Positions 22,775 through 32,179 of a stretch of 64,000 nt of DNA are shown piece by piece. The DNA comes from Tardiphaga sp051811025 (GTDB lineage: Bacteria > Pseudomonadota > Alphaproteobacteria > Rhizobiales > Xanthobacteraceae), in NCBI RefSeq assembly GCF_051811025.1, contig NZ_JBPWQE010000001.1:1922001-1986000 (forward strand). Direction: 5' to 3'. Position numbers and translations under genes: made by a program. Each line of letters starts with the position of its first letter. Positions within the stretch are counted from its first letter, which is position 1. The notes under the pieces were generated by a model. It saw nothing but the letters and a program-made list of their open reading frames with translations. It was not told where the DNA came from and searched no databases.

Positions 22775-24472
22775 ATGATATCGAGGCGGGATTTCCTGCA
22801 AGCGACGGCGGCTGCGTCTGCGCTGACGATCGGAAGCGGCCTTGGCCCGCTCGGCCGCGCTGCGGCGCAGCAGCGTTTGACGCAGGCCGATATTCTGCGG
22901 TTCGATCCGCTGGGTACGGTGACGATACTCTACGTCGCTGACACCCACGCGCAATTGATGCCGCTGCACTTCCGCGAACCATCGGTGAATCTCGGCGTCG
23001 GCGAAGTGAAGGGCATGCCGCCGCATCTCACGGATGCCGAGTTTCGCAACTACTTCAAGATCGCAGCCGGCTCGGCCGATGCCTTCGGGCTGACGGCCGA
23101 TGACTTTGTCGCGCTTGCAAAGAACTATGGCCGCATGGGCGGCATGGACCGTATCGCCACGCTGATCGGCGCCGTGCGCGCCGAGCGCGGCGACGACAAG
23201 GTGCTGTTGCTGGATGGCGGCGATAGCTGGCAGGGCAGCTGGACGTCACTGCAGACCAAGGCGCAGGACATGGTCGATGTGATGTCGGCTCTGAAGCTCG
23301 ATGCCATGGTCGGCCATTGGGAATTCACCTATGGCGCCGAACGCGTCAAGCAGATCGCCGATAGCGCCCCCTTCGCCTTCCTCGCGCAGAACATTCGCGA
23401 CAACGAATGGCAGGAGCCGGTGTTCGAGGCGCGCAAGATGTTCGAGCGCGGTGGCGCCACTATTGCCGTGATCGGTCAGGCACTGCCGCGCACGGCCGTT
23501 GCCAATCCGCGCTGGATGTTCCCGAACTGGGAATTCGGTATTCGCGAGGAAGATATCCAGAAGCAGGTCGACGAAGCGCGCGCTGCCGGCGCCTCCATCG
23601 TGGTGCTGCTGTCGCATAACGGTTTCGACGTCGATCGCAAGCTGGCCGGCCGCGTGAAGGGGCTCGACGTTATCCTGACGGCGCACACCCATGACGCCAT
23701 GCCCGGCCTGATCAAGGTCGGCAACACGGTATTGGTCGCAACCGGCTCGCATGGCAAGTTCGTGTCGCGCCTCGATATCGAGGTGAAGGACAAGAAGGTC
23801 TCCGATATCCGCTTCAAGCTGATGCCGGTCTTCGCCGATGCCATCAAACCTGATGCGGCGATGACTGCGCTGGTGGAGAAGGTGAGGGCACCTTTCGCCA
23901 AGGATCTGGCACGCGAGATCGGCAGGACGGATTCGCTGCTGTATCGCCGCGGCAATTTCAACGGCACCTTCGACGATCTGATCTGCAACGCCATGATGTC
24001 CGAGCGCGATGCGGAGATCGTGCTGTCGCCGGGATTCCGCTGGGGCGGCACGCTGATCCCCGGCGATGCGATCACCTGGGAGCAGATCACCAACGCCACC
24101 GCGATCACCTATCCGAATTGTTATCGCAACCAGATGACCGGCACGCAGATCAAGGAAGTGCTGGAGGATGTCGCCGATAACATCTTCCATCCCGATCCGT
24201 ATTTCCAGGGCGGCGGCGACATGGTCCGCATGGGCGGCATGGGCTATGCGATCGATATTTCCAGACCGATGGGATCGCGCATTTCCGCGATGACCCACCT
24301 GAAGTCCGGCAAACCGATCGAGGCGAGCAAGACCTACACGGTCTCGGGCTGGGCCAGCATCAACGAGAACACGCAGGGACCGCCGATCTGGGACGTGGTC
24401 GCGGCGCATGTGGCGAAGGTCTCTACCGTCAGGATCGAACCCAACACCGCGGTCAAGGTGACCGGGGCCTGA
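22775..24472 (+). CDS. soxB: SoxB thiosulfohydrolase
   Basis: A 565-residue enzyme with a twin-arginine signal (MISRRDFLQATAAASAL). It has a binuclear-metal phosphoesterase domain (VADTHAQLMPL, LLLDGGDSWQGS, VGHWEFTYG, VLLSHNG and TAHTHDAMPG), and a 5'-nucleotidase-like C-terminal domain from about residue 375 (YRRGNFNGTFDDLICNAM). SoxB hydrolyses the SoxY-bound sulfonate to release sulfate, using two manganese ions. It is preceded by soxZ and followed by soxC. Confidence 0.96.
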   Translation: MISRRDFLQATAAASALTIGSGLGPLGRAAAQQRLTQADILRFDPLGTVTILYVADTHAQLMPLHFREPSVNLGVGEVKGMPPHLTDAEFRNYFKIAAGSADAFGLTADDFVALAKNYGRMGGMDRIATLIGAVRAERGDDKVLLLDGGDSWQGSWTSLQTKAQDMVDVMSALKLDAMVGHWEFTYGAERVKQIADSAPFAFLAQNIRDNEWQEPVFEARKMFERGGATIAVIGQALPRTAVANPRWMFPNWEFGIREEDIQKQVDEARAAGASIVVLLSHNGFDVDRKLAGRVKGLDVILTAHTHDAMPGLIKVGNTVLVATGSHGKFVSRLDIEVKDKKVSDIRFKLMPVFADAIKPDAAMTALVEKVRAPFAKDLAREIGRTDSLLYRRGNFNGTFDDLICNAMMSERDAEIVLSPGFRWGGTLIPGDAITWEQITNATAITYPNCYRNQMTGTQIKEVLEDVADNIFHPDPYFQGGGDMVRMGGMGYAIDISRPMGSRISAMTHLKSGKPIEASKTYTVSGWASINENTQGPPIWDVVAAHVAKVSTVRIEPNTAVKVTGA

Positions 24473-24510
24473 TTCAGACGTCGCATTGCAGAGACAGGAA
24501 AGCTTGTCGC

Positions 24511-25791
24511 ATGACTGATCGAACATCAGCAGAAACGCTCAATCGCCGCCGCTTTCTCGGCGCGGCAAGCCTGGCCGGCGCAGGCGCCGCATTGTCGGCG
24601 ATCCCCGCACTTGCAGGCGAGACGGCGAAATCCGAAGCACTCATCACCGACGTGCAGGACTGGCAGCGCTATCTCGGCGATGGCGTGGACAAGCATCCTT
24701 ACGGCGTCCCCTCGAAGTTCGAGAAGAATGTGATCCGGCGCGACGTTCCCTGGCTCACCGCGTCGGCGGAGTCCTCGGTCAACTTCACGCCACTGCACGA
24801 CCTCGAGGGCATCATCACGCCGTCCGGCCTGTGCTTCGAGCGTCATCACGGCGGCGTGGCCGAGATCAATCCGGCGGATCATCGCCTGATGATCAACGGG
24901 ATGATCGACAAGCCGCTGGTGTTCACCATGGACGACATCAAGCGGATGCCGCGCGTTAACAAGGTGTACTTCCTCGAATGCGCGGCCAATTCCGGCATGG
25001 AATGGCGCGGCAGCCAGCTCAACGGCTGTCAGTTCACGCACGGCATGATCCATAACGTGATGTATACCGGCGTGCCTTTGAAGGTGTTGCTGGATGAGGC
25101 CGGGCTGAAGCCGAATGCCAAGTGGCTGATGCTGGAAGGCGCCGATTCCGCCGGCATGAATCGTTCGCTGCCAATCGAGAAGGCGCTGAACGATGTCATG
25201 ATCGCTTTCGCCATGAATGGTGAGGCACTGCGTCCTGAGCAGGGTTATCCGCTGCGCGCGGTCATTCCCGGCTGGGAAGGCAATCTGTGGGTCAAGTGGT
25301 TGCGCCGCATCGAGGTCGGTGACCAGCCGTGGCAGACCCGCGAGGAGACGTCGAAATACACGGATCTGCTGGCCGACGGAAATTCTCGCAAGCATACATT
25401 CGTGATGGACGCGAAGTCGGTGGTGACCAATCCATCGCCGCAGGCGCCGCTGAAACACAAGGGACGCAATGTGCTGAGCGGGCTGGCCTGGTCCGGCCGC
25501 GGCACGGTGAAGCGCGTCGATGTATCCCTGGATGGCGGGCGCAACTGGCAGACCGCGCGCATCGATGGTCCGGTCTTCGACAAGTCCGTGGTGCGCTTCT
25601 ATGTGGATTTCGACTGGAACGGACAGGAGCTGATGATCCAGTCTCGCGCCATCGACTCCACCGGCTATGTGCAGCCGTCGAAGGACGAGCTGCGCAAGGT
25701 GCGTGGCGTCAATTCGATCTACCACAATAACGGCATTCAGACCTGGCTGGTGCGTTCGGGCGGGGAGACTGAAAATGTCGAAATCGGCTAA
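24511..25791 (+). CDS. soxC: SoxC molybdenum cofactor subunit of sulfane dehydrogenase
   Basis: A 426-residue sulfite-oxidase-fold protein with a twin-arginine signal (NRRRFLGAASLAGAG). The cofactor-binding core contains FERHHGGVAEI, the Mo-ligand cysteine in FLECAANSGMEW, and a C-terminal dimerisation domain (SLDGGRNWQTARI). SoxCD removes six electrons from the sulfane sulfur on SoxY. Its 3' end overlaps the soxD start by 17 bases, so the two are translationally coupled. Confidence 0.95.
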   Translation: MTDRTSAETLNRRRFLGAASLAGAGAALSAIPALAGETAKSEALITDVQDWQRYLGDGVDKHPYGVPSKFEKNVIRRDVPWLTASAESSVNFTPLHDLEGIITPSGLCFERHHGGVAEINPADHRLMINGMIDKPLVFTMDDIKRMPRVNKVYFLECAANSGMEWRGSQLNGCQFTHGMIHNVMYTGVPLKVLLDEAGLKPNAKWLMLEGADSAGMNRSLPIEKALNDVMIAFAMNGEALRPEQGYPLRAVIPGWEGNLWVKWLRRIEVGDQPWQTREETSKYTDLLADGNSRKHTFVMDAKSVVTNPSPQAPLKHKGRNVLSGLAWSGRGTVKRVDVSLDGGRNWQTARIDGPVFDKSVVRFYVDFDWNGQELMIQSRAIDSTGYVQPSKDELRKVRGVNSIYHNNGIQTWLVRSGGETENVEIG

Positions 25792-26476
25792 CGCGCTGAT
25801 ACTGGTGCTGGCGGCATGTCTGCTCGGCGGCACGACTGCGCCAAGCGTGGCCCAGCAGATGGCGGGCCGCGACGTAACCAAGCCTACTGCGAAGCTCGGG
25901 CTTGGCCGTGCGGCCACGGCTGAGGAAATCGCGGCCTGGGACACCGACGTGCGGCCGGACGGGCGTGGTCTTCCGGTCGGCAAGGGCACCGTGAAGCAGG
26001 GCGACGATCTGTTTCAGGAGAAGTGTGCGTCCTGTCACGGCGAATTCGGACAGGGCGTCGGTCGATGGCCGGTGCTTGCCGGCGGTGCCGGCACATTGAA
26101 GGCGGACCGGCCGGACAAGACCGTCGGCTCGTTCTGGCCCGACCTTTCCACCGTGTTCGACTACATCAAGCGCGCGATGCCCTATGGCAATGCGCAGTCG
26201 CTGACCAATGACGAGGTCTATGCGCTGACGGCCTACATTCTCAGCATGAACGATATCGTCAAGGACGAGAAATTCGAACTCAACGAGAAGAACTTCACGT
26301 CGATCAAGATGCCGAATGCTGCAGCATTTTTCGAGGATGACCGCGAGACGTCCGAGAAGCAGTTCTGGAACAAGAACCCGTGCATGAAGGATTGCCGGCC
26401 GGTGCCGAAGGTGACCGGGCGGGCCATGTCCATCGACGTCACGCCTGACGGCAAGTCCGGCCCCAAGGTCGAGTAG
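25775..26476 (+). CDS. soxD: SoxD cytochrome c subunit, short single-haem form
   Basis: A 233-residue exported cytochrome. The ATG at 25775 gives a signal peptide (ALILVLAACLLGGTT) followed by a haem site KCASCHGEFG near residue 88; GNAQSLTNDEVYALTAYIL is the typical C-terminal helix of the domain. SoxD of Paracoccus carries a second haem domain; here only one CxxCH is present, and a separate small cytochrome c is encoded directly downstream. It takes the electrons from SoxC. The longer upstream frame merely overlaps soxC. Confidence 0.93.
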   Translation: MSKSANALILVLAACLLGGTTAPSVAQQMAGRDVTKPTAKLGLGRAATAEEIAAWDTDVRPDGRGLPVGKGTVKQGDDLFQEKCASCHGEFGQGVGRWPVLAGGAGTLKADRPDKTVGSFWPDLSTVFDYIKRAMPYGNAQSLTNDEVYALTAYILSMNDIVKDEKFELNEKNFTSIKMPNAAAFFEDDRETSEKQFWNKNPCMKDCRPVPKVTGRAMSIDVTPDGKSGPKVE

Positions 26477-26548
26477 TGCGACGGCATTCTTGACTTGCTG
26501 CCCGCGTGGACACGCCACGACAATCACCACAATCGAGGTTTGACCAGG

Positions 26549-26938
26549 ATGACGCTCCGCTTTTCGCTGCTCGCTTTGTCGTTCGCACTGATGACAACCA
26601 ATGCCATGGCGCAGGATGTTGCAGCCGGGGAGAAGTCCTTCAACAAGTGCCGCGCCTGCCATCAGGTCGGCGAGACCGCGAAGAACACCGTGGGGCCGAT
26701 CCTGAACGGTCTGTTCGGGCGCAAATCCGGCACTGTTGCTGGCTATAATTATTCCGACGCCAACAAGACTTCCGGCCTGATCTGGGATGATCAGGTGTTC
26801 ACCGATTACATCAAGGACCCGAAGGGCAAGATCCCCGGCACCAAGATGAGCTTTGCCGGCATCAAGAACGAGCAGGAGATCAAGGATCTCACCGCGTTCC
26901 TGAAGCAGTTTGCGGCGGACGGCAAGAAGGGCGGCTAA
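26549..26938 (+). CDS. Small periplasmic class I cytochrome c
   Basis: A 129-residue protein with a signal peptide ending AMAQD. A c2/c550-type haem site KCRACHQVGE lies near residue 34, with the distal Met in PGTKMSFAGI near residue 99. It ends in a Lys-rich tail. It lies 70 bases after soxD in the same direction and is the likely electron acceptor of SoxCD or SoxAX, or a stand-in for the missing second haem domain of SoxD. An ACCAGG element precedes the ATG. Confidence 0.88.
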   Translation: MTLRFSLLALSFALMTTNAMAQDVAAGEKSFNKCRACHQVGETAKNTVGPILNGLFGRKSGTVAGYNYSDANKTSGLIWDDQVFTDYIKDPKGKIPGTKMSFAGIKNEQEIKDLTAFLKQFAADGKKGG

Positions 26939-26952
26939 AGCGCTGTCGCTTC

Positions 26953-28920
26953 TCAGGCGGCCCTGATGCTCGCCAGGAAGCGGTCGACCTCGTTGCGCAG
27001 CACTTCCGATTGCGACGCGAGTTTTGTCGCCGAGCCCAGCACCTCCTGCGCGGCGGAGCCGGTCGTGGAAATGCCCGACGTTACGCTGGAGATATTACGA
27101 GACACGTCGTCGGTACGCGCCGCTGCCTGATTGACATTGCGGGCAATCTCTTGCGTTGCGGCACCCTGTTCTTCAATGGCTGCAGCAATGGCCGACGAGA
27201 TCTTGTCGACCTCGTCGATGGTGGCGCAGACCGCCTGGATCTCCTCCACCGCAGCGTTGGTCTCGCCCTGGATGGATGCGATCTGGGCGCGGATTTCCTC
27301 GGTCGCCTTGGCGGTCTGGGTCGCCAGCGATTTGACTTCACCCGCCACGACCGCAAATCCCTTCCCGGCCTCGCCGGCGCGCGCCGACTCAATCGTGGCA
27401 TTCAGCGCCAGAAGATTGGTCTGGCTGGCGATGTGATTGATCAAGGCGACGACCTCGCCGATCTTCTGGGCCGCGGCGGCCAAACTCTGCATGCGTGCAT
27501 TGGAGCGCCGTCCGCTGTCGGCAGCCTTTCCGACCGCGGCGGAAGATTGCGCCAGTTGCCGGTTGATCTCGCCGATCGAGGACGACAGCTCTTCCGACGC
27601 TGCAGCGACGGTCTGCACATTGTCGGTGGCCGACAATGATGCATCGGAGACTTCGTTGGACTGGATCCGGCACTGTTCGACCACCGACGACATCGACTGC
27701 GCCGTGTTCTGCATGTCTGCTGCGGCCGATGATACGTGGTCGACGACCTTGCGGACATTGCCCTCGAAGCTGTCGGCGAGCGAGGCGAAGATCGCGCGTT
27801 TTTCCTGCTCGGCGCGTGCAGCGCTCGCATCCTGGTCAGCCTGAAAGTGGCTGACCCGGATCGCGTTCTGCTTGAAGACCTCGACCGCCTGCGCCATCTG
27901 GCCGACTTCGTCCTTGCCGCGATGTTGCGGCAGGGCGACCGACAGATTTCCTTCGGCGAGTTCGCGCATCGCCTGCGTGATGGCAAGAATTGGCCGTGAA
28001 ATGCCGCGGGCAATCAGAAGGCCGCCGGCGACAGCCAGCACCAGACAGATCGCTGCGATGCCGGCGGCCAGCAGACGCGCGTGCGCGATGGACGCCGCAT
28101 ATTCGCTGTTGTCCATGACGATCTCGACGGCGCCGATCGACTGGCCGGAGAAATCCTTGATCGGGCCGAGCAGCGCGACCACGGGTGTCGTCTTCATCTC
28201 GCCCTGGCGGACGATGAAGCTGCCATTGGTGGCGCTGCGATAGGCGTCGGCATCAAAAAACGTTGTGCTGCCGAGCGTGCCGCCGAATGTCTTGAAGCCC
28301 TCATTTCCCGCAAGATAGAATGCGACGTCGACGTTGCGCGCGCGCTTGAACTCGTCGAAGAAGCCCTGTCCGAACGTCAACCCGAACTCGACGGTGCCGA
28401 GATGTTTGCCTTTCTGTGCAACCGGCACGACGCCGCGAATGCCGAGGCCGGCGACGCCGCCTTCCAGGCCAACAACGGGTTTCATTGTCGCGTTGGCCAC
28501 GACCACAGTCTTGCGGAAGCCGGTCAGATCGTCGCCGAACTTGGCAGGTTGATGCACCCGGAACTGGGACAATCCCGCAGGCGTATGGAATTGAAACTGG
28601 TCGACGCCATAGTCCGACTTGAGCTGGGCAAAGCCCGGTCCGAATAACTGCAACAGCGCGTCGCGATCGTTACGTGCGACCGCGTCCTGCACCGCCGGAA
28701 TGGTTGCTACCACGGCGCTCATGGCCGCGGCCCGGCGGGATTCCTGCATCAATCGCGACTGCAGGGCATCGTAGTTGCTTTGCAGTTCACTACGATCGGC
28801 CCGATCGACGATGCCACCGATGATCCACATGGCCCCGAAAAGCACGGCGAGGGCGGTTGCTGCCGCAGACACTGCGAGTGCTGCTGTAATGCGGGCCTTC
28901 AGGCTCAGATTTGCAAGCAT
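26953..28920 (-). CDS. Methyl-accepting chemotaxis protein with Cache-like sensor
   Basis: About 655 residues. A transmembrane helix near residues 9-32 and a second one near 285-305 bracket a ~250-residue periplasmic sensor of the dCache type (FQFHTPAGLSQFRVHQPAKFGDDL segment). A HAMP domain with LPQHRGKDEVGQMAQAVEVF follows, then the signalling tip with the highly conserved ASQTNLLALNATIESARAGE. The start at 28920 is preferred to 28959 because the membrane helix follows directly. It stands convergent with the sox operon; the ligand is unknown, and a link to sulfur compounds is only suggested by location. Confidence 0.9.
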   Translation of the reverse strand: MLANLSLKARITAALAVSAAATALAVLFGAMWIIGGIVDRADRSELQSNYDALQSRLMQESRRAAAMSAVVATIPAVQDAVARNDRDALLQLFGPGFAQLKSDYGVDQFQFHTPAGLSQFRVHQPAKFGDDLTGFRKTVVVANATMKPVVGLEGGVAGLGIRGVVPVAQKGKHLGTVEFGLTFGQGFFDEFKRARNVDVAFYLAGNEGFKTFGGTLGSTTFFDADAYRSATNGSFIVRQGEMKTTPVVALLGPIKDFSGQSIGAVEIVMDNSEYAASIAHARLLAAGIAAICLVLAVAGGLLIARGISRPILAITQAMRELAEGNLSVALPQHRGKDEVGQMAQAVEVFKQNAIRVSHFQADQDASAARAEQEKRAIFASLADSFEGNVRKVVDHVSSAAADMQNTAQSMSSVVEQCRIQSNEVSDASLSATDNVQTVAAASEELSSSIGEINRQLAQSSAAVGKAADSGRRSNARMQSLAAAAQKIGEVVALINHIASQTNLLALNATIESARAGEAGKGFAVVAGEVKSLATQTAKATEEIRAQIASIQGETNAAVEEIQAVCATIDEVDKISSAIAAAIEEQGAATQEIARNVNQAAARTDDVSRNISSVTSGISTTGSAAQEVLGSATKLASQSEVLRNEVDRFLASIRAA

Positions 28921-29791
28921 GTCTTGTTCCGTCTGGCGGCGTCGCGCCGAACTACTCAACTTCTGACGAGTCTTTGGTCAACTGTAGATTGAATAGGTTA
29001 AAATACAGTCGAGCTGTCAGATGCTTGCAGATTCGCCGAGGCGGCCCGCGCAAAGCCCGAGGGGCCGCTTACAGCGGTGGCAACGGCGATCCAACCTCGC
29101 GCAGTTGGATGACCAGCGTGATCGAAAAGGCAAAGCAGCTCGAACAGTGCCGCTCAGTACCGCGGCATGCTGGACGACGAATAGAAACGCGAGCCACTGG
29201 AGGAGGCGGGCTGCCACGTTAGTTTACACCTGCCGCCGCTTTCTTAGTATTGTTGTTGGCACAACTCTTGCTCATCACTCTAAGGAGATAGAGCGGTAGC
29301 GAGAGTGAATCTTGAGAAATGCGTTGACCCATAGAGCGAGAAGCTGGTGCGTGAGCATCTGGCGCGAAATCAGGGATTCCTTGAAACACGCGCCAATGCA
29401 TTAGCCGGATGCCGACCGTGCACCGCATCTGATCCGGACCGATTTTTTCGGCCGGTTTCCTTCTTCTGTCGGTTTCCTTCAATTGGTCGCTTCGCGCATT
29501 TTGCCGGGCGGCGGACGGTGGCGCCTCCGGGCTTTTCATCTGCGGCAACAGCAACCTCTGAATCATACTGAAATCCGTCGAACCGCATAGGTTCTTTTGA
29601 TTTCTGCAATGAGGCAGGTCTCTCTAAGGTTCAATTTGCGGATGCGCTGCGTCGATGCGTAGCTGCATGCGTCCTGTTGGCGAAGGGGTGAGCATCTGGG
29701 ATCATCCGACGTCGCTCGTTCGTTGGTATTTTCTCCCGGTTCGGTCTTGCCACTCGAGCCGATTGCCCTCCAGACACATGAAAGCGCGGTC
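28921..29791. other. Gene-poor interval of about 870 bases
   Basis: No convincing gene, tRNA or structured repeat was seen between the chemoreceptor start and the AroQ-like gene. Several short frames exist on both strands, but none has a ribosome binding site together with protein-like composition. The last 60 bases before 29792 probably hold the promoter of the AroQ-like operon. Confidence 0.5.
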
Positions 29792-30247
29792 ATGACGTCT
29801 CCAGTTGTCTATTTCCTCAATGGTCCCAATGCCAATCTTTATGGGCTGGACAAAAGCGGCACCTATGGCCGCGAGAGTTTCGTCTCGATCAAGAAGCGCT
29901 GTGAAGACCACGCGGCTCCGCTCGGCTTGACCGTTGATTTCCGCCAGTCCAATCACGAGGGCGTTCTGGTCGATTGGATTCAGGAGGCGAGGGAGAAGGC
30001 CGAGGGGATCGTCATCAATGCCGCCGGTCTCACTTACTCGTCGGTACCGATCCTCGATGCGTTGCTCGCTTTCGAGGGGCCGATCATCGAGGCGCATATG
30101 AGCAATATCTGGAAGCGCGAGCCGTTTCGCCATCACTCCTATGTGTCGCGTGCTGCAACAGGCGTCATCGCCGGGCTTGGCGCGCTCGGCTATGAACTGG
30201 CGCTGACTGCAGTGTCGCGTCTGATCGCCGAAAAGGCCGCGCAATGA
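29792..30247 (+). CDS. AroQ-like (type II dehydroquinase family) protein
   Basis: A 151-residue protein with the type II dehydroquinase fold: FLNGPNANLYG at the N-terminus, QSNHEGVLVDWIQEA, NAAGLTYSSVPILDAL, and EAHMSNIWKREPFRHHSYV, which keeps the conserved His. The lid that normally reads G-x-R-x-P-x-x-Y-G is changed to LDKSGTYG, so the catalytic arginine is missing. It overlaps the next gene by four bases (ATGA) and is part of a catabolic-looking cluster rather than an aromatic-amino-acid operon. A dehydratase acting on another substrate is plausible; ordinary shikimate-pathway function is doubtful. Confidence 0.75.
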   Translation: MTSPVVYFLNGPNANLYGLDKSGTYGRESFVSIKKRCEDHAAPLGLTVDFRQSNHEGVLVDWIQEAREKAEGIVINAAGLTYSSVPILDALLAFEGPIIEAHMSNIWKREPFRHHSYVSRAATGVIAGLGALGYELALTAVSRLIAEKAAQ

Positions 30248-31173
30248 CGTTGGAGGTGATGGCGTTCTACAGCGCCTTCGATGACTTCGAGACGTGGCGT
30301 GCGGCGCTGGCGGTGGAGGGGATCGATCTGCGTCAGGCAGATGATATCACCGATCCCGCGCGCGTAGGGCAGGCCCTTGTCTGGAAGCCGCCGCATGGCT
30401 TCTTTGCGCGCTATCCCAATCTTGGCCTCGTCGTCAATCTCGGCGCCGGCGTCGACGCGCTGGTCGGGCGTGACGATCTGCCGGAGGTTCCGATCACGCG
30501 CCTCTCCGATCCGAAGATGGCGCGGATGATGGCTGGCTATGTGCTGTTCGCCGTGACGCGCCATGCGCGCGACATTCCGGCCCTCGAGCGCGCCCAGCGC
30601 GAGCGCCGCTGGCATTATATTCATCCGCGCGATCCCGAGACCGTCACCGTCGGCATTCTGGGCCTTGGCGAACTCGGACTGACCGCGGCGCTTGAATGCG
30701 CCCGGCAAGGCTATCGCGTGCGCGGCTGGTCCAACACGCTGAAGTCGGTGGAGGGTATCGAGACCTCGGCCGGCCTAGCCGCGTTGCCGGATATCCTGGG
30801 CGATAGCGACATTCTCGTCTGCATGTTGCCCCAGACCCCGCAAACAAGCGGGCTGCTGAATGCCGAGCGCCTGGCGCAGATGAAGCGTGGCGCGATCTTC
30901 ATCAATGTTTCGCGCGGCAGCATCGTCGATGAGCCGGCTCTGATCGAGGCGCTGCGCTCCGGGCATATCGCGGAGGCCACGCTGGATGTGTTTGCGGCCG
31001 AACCGTTGTCGCCTGAGAGTCCGTTGTGGGCGATGGACAATGTGCTGATCACGCCGCATCTCGCATCGGTGGCGCTGCCGGGGTCGGCTGCGCGGCAGAT
31101 CGGCGAGAATGTGCGCCGGCTGCGGTCCGGGCAGGAACTGCTAAGCGGCGTCGATCCTCGCCGGGGCTATTGA
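30244..31173 (+). CDS. D-2-hydroxyacid dehydrogenase, GhrA-like
   Basis: A 309-residue NAD(P)-dependent enzyme. The nucleotide-binding motif is ILGLGELGLTAAL near residue 139. The substrate-binding Arg sits in INVSRGSIVDEP, and the catalytic His in LITPHLASVALPGSAA. The N-terminal substrate domain is of the glyoxylate/hydroxypyruvate reductase A type. It is translationally coupled to the AroQ-like gene (ATGA overlap) and convergent with the LysR gene, whose end overlaps it by 33 bases. It probably reduces or oxidises a 2-keto/2-hydroxy acid of the neighbouring pathway. Confidence 0.85.
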   Translation: MTLEVMAFYSAFDDFETWRAALAVEGIDLRQADDITDPARVGQALVWKPPHGFFARYPNLGLVVNLGAGVDALVGRDDLPEVPITRLSDPKMARMMAGYVLFAVTRHARDIPALERAQRERRWHYIHPRDPETVTVGILGLGELGLTAALECARQGYRVRGWSNTLKSVEGIETSAGLAALPDILGDSDILVCMLPQTPQTSGLLNAERLAQMKRGAIFINVSRGSIVDEPALIEALRSGHIAEATLDVFAAEPLSPESPLWAMDNVLITPHLASVALPGSAARQIGENVRRLRSGQELLSGVDPRRGY

Positions 31174-32088
31174 GCCCGGCGCGAACTGGCCGCCAACTGC
31201 AAAGGCGTCGCGCGCGTAGTCGGCGAATGTCTGCACCGCCGGTCGCAGCGCGTGGCGCTTCAGACGCAGCGCCGTGACATGCGTTGCCGGCAGTTTTTCG
31301 GTGATCGGCACCACGGCGACGCGGCTGCCGTCATAGCCGATGGTGGTGCGCGGCACGGCATTGTGGATCGAATATCCCTGGCCATTTCCGATCAGTCCGC
31401 GGATTAGCTCGAATGATCGGGTCCGGAAGGAAATGCGCGGCTCGATACCGGATGCCGTAAACAGGCTGGCGAAGTAGTCGCGCGAATGCGGCAGGTCCAG
31501 CAGGATGAATGGCTCGTCGCGCATTTCGGTCAGGCTGATCGACGACCGGTTTGCCAGAGGGTGATCCGCCGACAGCACGATGAAGGGCGGCAGCTCGCAG
31601 AATTTCTCACCGACGATCTCGTCTGGAACTGCGAAGGAGTAGGACAGCGCGAGTTCGGTCCGTCCGGAGACCAGACCGTCGATGATTTCCTGCTGGTCGC
31701 CTTCTTCCAGTTTCACCGAGATGCCCGGCTGGCGCGCGCGAAAGCCGGACAGCAGCCCCGGCATGAAGCGTGTGGCGAGGGTCGAAAAGCTGCCGACGAC
31801 GATCTCGCCGTGCAGCGTGCTGCCCAGCGATTGGGCGCTTTGGGCAAAATCGCGCGCATGGTTGAGCAGCAACCGCGCATCATTCACCAGCCGTTGGCCG
31901 GCCGGGGACAGAGACACGCCTTTGGCGAGATGGCGAACGAAGATCTGGACGCCGAGTTCTGCCTCCAGCTGGCTGAGGGCAGCCGAGATCGAGGGCTGCG
32001 AGACGTTCAGGCGCTTGGCGGCTTCCGTCACGCTGCCCGCATCGGCCGTCTCAACCACATAACGCAGGGCCCGGAGCGAGAACCTCAT
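31141..32088 (-). CDS. LysR-family transcriptional regulator
   Basis: A 315-residue regulator. It has an N-terminal winged helix (LRYVVETADAGSVTEAAKRLNVSQPSISAALSQLE) and a C-terminal periplasmic-binding-protein-like effector domain (GEIVVGSFSTLATRFMPGLL onward). It is divergent from the HpaB-like monooxygenase gene, with a 91-base intergenic region that holds the dyad CATAA-N11-TTATG. By analogy with the family it likely activates the monooxygenase operon in response to a pathway intermediate. The 3' end overlaps the GhrA-like gene by 33 bases. Confidence 0.9.
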   Translation of the reverse strand: MRFSLRALRYVVETADAGSVTEAAKRLNVSQPSISAALSQLEAELGVQIFVRHLAKGVSLSPAGQRLVNDARLLLNHARDFAQSAQSLGSTLHGEIVVGSFSTLATRFMPGLLSGFRARQPGISVKLEEGDQQEIIDGLVSGRTELALSYSFAVPDEIVGEKFCELPPFIVLSADHPLANRSSISLTEMRDEPFILLDLPHSRDYFASLFTASGIEPRISFRTRSFELIRGLIGNGQGYSIHNAVPRTTIGYDGSRVAVVPITEKLPATHVTALRLKRHALRPAVQTFADYARDAFAVGGQFAPGSIAPARIDAA

Positions 32089-32112
32089 CGTGTTTTCCTA
32101 TGCATCTCCAAA

Positions 32113-32133
32113 CATAAAAATATTTTCCTTATG
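32113..32133. promoter_or_regulatory. Candidate LysR-type binding dyad
   Basis: A perfect interrupted inverted repeat, CATAA, an 11-base A/T-rich spacer, and TTATG, lies between the divergent LysR and monooxygenase genes, the usual place for a LysR-family regulatory site. Confidence 0.5.
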
Positions 32134-32179
32134 ATAGGCCCTTCGGCACCCTGTCGTCCAGTCGAACAGGAGCCGATCA

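Noticed and set aside
23246..24526. 426-residue minus-strand frame opposite soxB
   Set aside because: Pure shadow of a strongly coding high-GC gene; His/Arg/Asp-rich without any domain.
24526..25989. 487-residue minus-strand frame opposite soxC and soxD
   Set aside because: Shadow frame; the plus strand encodes recognisable SoxC and SoxD with all family motifs.
29370..29609. 79-residue minus-strand frame in the gap before the AroQ-like gene
   Set aside because: No ribosome binding site, low-complexity Arg/Lys/Pro composition, and no neighbour relation.
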